From: Clostridia bacterium
GTDB taxonomy: Bacteria > Bacillota > Clostridia > Oscillospirales > Acutalibacteraceae
Assembly: GCA_017552845.1 (NCBI GenBank)
Contig: JAFZOE010000329.1
Location: 1 to 15,156, forward strand
Direction of reading: 5' to 3'
DNA length: 15,156 nucleotides
In this document: piece by piece, positions 12,947 to 15,156 of the stretch
Numbering within the stretch: the first letter of the stretch is position 1
Layout of the letters: each line of letters starts with the position of its first letter
Translations under genes and position numbers: made by a program
Notes under the pieces: model-generated
What the model saw: the letters and a program-made list of their open reading frames with translations, nothing else
The model's database searches: none
What the model was told of the DNA's origin: nothing

Positions 12947-13555
12947 ATGATAAAGAACATTGTCTTTGATATGGGCGGGGTGCTGATAGACTACAACCCC
13001 GAAAAAGCTCTTTACGGCGAGCTGGATAAAGAATCGGCCGATATCGCGCTCGCGGAGATTTTCAGAAATAATATATGGTCAGAGAAGGACAGGGGCGTCG
13101 TTTCGGCAGAGGATATTCTCGCCCTCAAGGGCGGTTTGATTCCCGCACACGCCTATGAAAAGGTTGCTGAAATGGTGATGAATCTCTATCCGTTCATGCC
13201 CCCGTTTGAAGAGACGGAGAGAATAGTAAAACGCCTCAAATCAAACGGCTACCGCATATTCCTGCTCTCAAACGCCTCTCTTGATTTCTATGATGAGAAA
13301 AAGAATATTCCCGCTCTCTCATACTTTGACGGCTATCTGATTTCGGCGGATTACAAATTGATAAAACCCGAAAAGGAAATATATCTCACCCTCTTTTCAA
13401 AATTCAATCTGCGCCCCGAAGAATGCTTCTTCATAGACGATGTTGAGGCAAACTGCGAGGCGTCAAGAGCGCTCGGCATGAAGGCATTCCGCCTGCAGCG
13501 CGGCGATTATGAGGGGCTTATCAACGCATTGAAGGAAAACGGTATCGTAATATGA
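12947..13555 (+). CDS. HAD superfamily hydrolase, subfamily IA (YihX-like phosphatase)
   Basis: 202-residue cytoplasmic phosphatase of the haloacid dehalogenase superfamily. Motif I is VFDMGGVLIDY (6-16) with the nucleophile D8; the second aspartate of the usual DxD is Gly10, a variant also seen in YihX-type enzymes that act on sugar phosphates such as glucose-1-phosphate. Motif II is LLSNAS (106-111, S108), motif III K140 in KLIKPEKEIY, and motif IV FFIDDVEANC (161-170, D164/D165). The helical cap lies between about 17 and 85. Length and layout are normal for the family. The ATG is preceded by GAGAGG at 6 nt within a structured leader. Its stop overlaps the mfd start by 4 nt (ATGA), so both are made from one transcript. 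The exact substrate is not predictable from sequence. Confidence 0.9.
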   Translation: MIKNIVFDMGGVLIDYNPEKALYGELDKESADIALAEIFRNNIWSEKDRGVVSAEDILALKGGLIPAHAYEKVAEMVMNLYPFMPPFEETERIVKRLKSNGYRIFLLSNASLDFYDEKKNIPALSYFDGYLISADYKLIKPEKEIYLTLFSKFNLRPEECFFIDDVEANCEASRALGMKAFRLQRGDYEGLINALKENGIVI

Positions 13556-15156
13556 ATTGCTTCACCGAAAGTTCAAAAAGCATAACCGAATTCCGCTCGC
13601 TGGTCAACGCGATTCACAAAAACCGCGTGCCTCTGGGCGTAACCGGTCTTGCCTATATTCATAAAGCCCATGTGATTTCATCGCTCTGCACGGGCTTCAG
13701 GCGGCGCGCGCTCGTGCTTGTGCCCGATGAGGCGCAGGCTACGAGAATGGTCAGCGACCTCTCGGCCTTCGGAATCAAGGCTTTTGTTTACCCTGCGAGG
13801 GATTTTTCATACAGAATTGATGAAACTGTTTCAAGAGAGTATGAACACAGGCGACTTATGGTGCTCGACAAGATGCTGACCGGAGAATACGACGCCGTCG
13901 TCCTTTCATCCGAGGCGGCGCTCCAGCTCACTCCTCCCCCCGCCGTGCTTATGGCAAACTCGGTTACTCTCTCATCGGGCGATGAATATACGACCGATGC
14001 GCTCAGCGAAATTCTTGTCAGGAGCGGCTATTCCTTCTGCGAGCAGATAGACGGCCCGGGGCAGTTTGCAATCCGCGGCGGAATTCTCGATTTCTTCCCT
14101 CCCTATGCCTCTTCACCCTGCAGGGTTGAATTCTGGGGCGACACGATCGATTCCGTTTTCAGTTTTGACCTCGACAGCCAGAGACGGACCGAGACTCTCG
14201 ATTCGGTCAGGATTACGCCCGCCAAAGAGGTGCTTATCACCGATGAACAGCTCTGCGCGCTGATTGAAAAGCATATAAAAGAAAAAAGAATACGCGGCGC
14301 GGGCGGAAAAATGCTCGCAGCCGAGGTGGAAAAGATAAGCGGCGGCATAAAGGTCAACTGCGCCGATAAGTATCTGCCGCTGATTTATCCGGAATCGGGC
14401 GGAATCTTTGACTACGCTAAGGATAATATGCTCTTTGTCTGCGAAAGCTTTGCGGTTAAAGACAAATTCAATTCGGCTCTGAATCTTCAGCATGAGACGG
14501 TCAAGGGGCTCTTCTCGGACAATGTTCTCTGCAGGGGGCTCGAGAGATATACTCTCGAAATGTTTGAAATACAGAAACTCTATACCGATATGGGCGCCGT
14601 CTATCTCGACAATCTGCCCCGCGGCAGCTTTGACACGGGTGTCAAGGAGCTCATCAGCTTCACGGCAAAGCAGCTCATTCCATGGAACGGTCAGCTGAAC
14701 GCGCTCAAAGAGGATATCACGGGCAGGATGGCCCACCGCACCTATACCTGCGTTATTATGGCGGGAACTAAAAAAGCGGCGGATACGCTCTCCCGGGATC
14801 TGGAAAATGCGGGTATTTCAAATAATTTTTATCCTTCCGCACCCGATAAATTCCCCGAGGGCAAGGTTTCCGTCATTCCCGGAGGTTTGAGCTACGGTCT
14901 TGAATATCCCGGCTCCGCCTTCTGCGTATTCACCTACAGGAAACAGACCGCGGCGAAGCCAAAGCAGGCGAGAAAATCCAGCAAACACGCCTTCAATAAT
15001 CTGACCGAGCTTCACAGGGGCGAATATGTGGTCCATTCCGCCCACGGCATCGGAATATTCGAGGGCATCTCAAGCCTTGAAAATCAAGGAATTCTCAAGG
15101 ACTATATAAAGATAAGATACGACAAGGGCGATATTCTCTATGTGCCCGTAACCCAG
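13552..15156 (+). CDS. mfd: Transcription-repair coupling factor Mfd, N-terminal part (cut by window edge)
   Basis: First 535 codons of Mfd, the DNA translocase that removes stalled RNA polymerase at lesions and recruits UvrA. The UvrB-like N-terminal module is clear: VTGLAYIHKAHV near 30-41, RRALVLVPDEAQA (51-63), SYRIDETVSREYEHRRLMVL, and the typical GQFAIRGGILDFFPP followed by CRVEFWGDTIDS. The region from about 487 is the CarD-like RNA polymerase interaction domain, seen as HRGEYVVHSAHGIGIFEG and KDYIKIRYDKGDILYVPVTQ. The helicase/translocase motifs and the C-terminal domain lie beyond the window. The frame is open to the last base, so the gene is cut by the edge rather than broken. The ATG overlaps the HAD stop (ATGA) and an AAGGA lies about 13 nt upstream, a wide spacing that suggests translational coupling. 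The pairing of a HAD phosphatase with mfd looks like operon convenience rather than a known functional link. Confidence 0.95.
   Translation, partial: MNCFTESSKSITEFRSLVNAIHKNRVPLGVTGLAYIHKAHVISSLCTGFRRRALVLVPDEAQATRMVSDLSAFGIKAFVYPARDFSYRIDETVSREYEHRRLMVLDKMLTGEYDAVVLSSEAALQLTPPPAVLMANSVTLSSGDEYTTDALSEILVRSGYSFCEQIDGPGQFAIRGGILDFFPPYASSPCRVEFWGDTIDSVFSFDLDSQRRTETLDSVRITPAKEVLITDEQLCALIEKHIKEKRIRGAGGKMLAAEVEKISGGIKVNCADKYLPLIYPESGGIFDYAKDNMLFVCESFAVKDKFNSALNLQHETVKGLFSDNVLCRGLERYTLEMFEIQKLYTDMGAVYLDNLPRGSFDTGVKELISFTAKQLIPWNGQLNALKEDITGRMAHRTYTCVIMAGTKKAADTLSRDLENAGISNNFYPSAPDKFPEGKVSVIPGGLSYGLEYPGSAFCVFTYRKQTAAKPKQARKSSKHAFNNLTELHRGEYVVHSAHGIGIFEGISSLENQGILKDYIKIRYDKGDILYVPVTQ

Noticed and set aside
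1..15156. Mobile element, CRISPR array, toxin-antitoxin or phage-defence island
   Set aside because: No transposase, integrase, direct-repeat array or typical defence protein was found; the gene content is chromosomal and the composition is even.

Overview
The window reads as chromosomal DNA of a low- to mid-GC Firmicute, most likely a gut-type Clostridia (Oscillospiraceae/Ruminococcaceae-like). Evidence: strong AGGAGG-type Shine-Dalgarno sites, frequent TTG/GTG starts, the Clostridia-style order nadD-yqeK, rsfS, leuS, a hemolysin-III (TrhA) membrane protein, DUF4186, and TTGACA/TATAAT-type promoters. No tRNA, rRNA, CRISPR array, insertion sequence or phage gene was seen. Two genes are cut by the edges: leuS on the left (N-terminal 440 codons present) and mfd on the right (N-terminal 535 codons present).

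Left block (1-4461, minus strand): a probable single transcription unit running right to left. It encodes a YtrB-like ABC ATPase, an ABC-2 type permease, a fused NadD-YqeK protein (NAD synthesis plus an HD hydrolase), the ribosome silencing factor RsfS and leucyl-tRNA synthetase. Gaps are 1 to 29 nt or overlaps. Promoter-like TATAAT boxes lie upstream of the ATPase, next to a clear rho-independent terminator (4528-4553) that closes the upstream hemolysin-III gene (4561-5232).

Middle (5233-6441): a short divergent interval holds a near-consensus promoter whose 17-bp spacer is almost filled by a small perfect palindrome. It drives a plus-strand phosphodiester glycosidase (NAGPA-domain) protein that has no signal peptide. 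Its 3' end overlaps, convergently, the last gene of the next block.

Central block (12820 down to 6398, minus strand): one promoter at 12792-12820 is followed by a tightly packed chain: a VTT/TVP38-type membrane domain fused in frame to a galactokinase-family kinase, two tandem M42 aminopeptidases, a GNAT acetyltransferase, a YhhN-family membrane protein, a small DUF4430-like lipoprotein and a DUF4186 protein. Neighbours overlap by 1, 4 or 8 nt or are separated by 1 or 17 nt. The most unusual feature of the window is the VTT-galactokinase junction: the frame is open across it, but the kinase has its own well-placed ribosome binding site and start, preceded by an A6 tract where a one-base slip would end the membrane protein just before or at the kinase start.

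Right block (12853-15156, plus strand): a promoter with a 17-bp spacer, a structured leader of about 60 nt, a YihX-like HAD phosphatase, and then mfd, whose ATG overlaps the HAD stop by 4 nt.

Functionally the window mixes housekeeping (translation, NAD synthesis, transcription-coupled repair) with peptide turnover, sugar phosphorylation and several membrane or lipid-related proteins. I see no defence system or mobile element.
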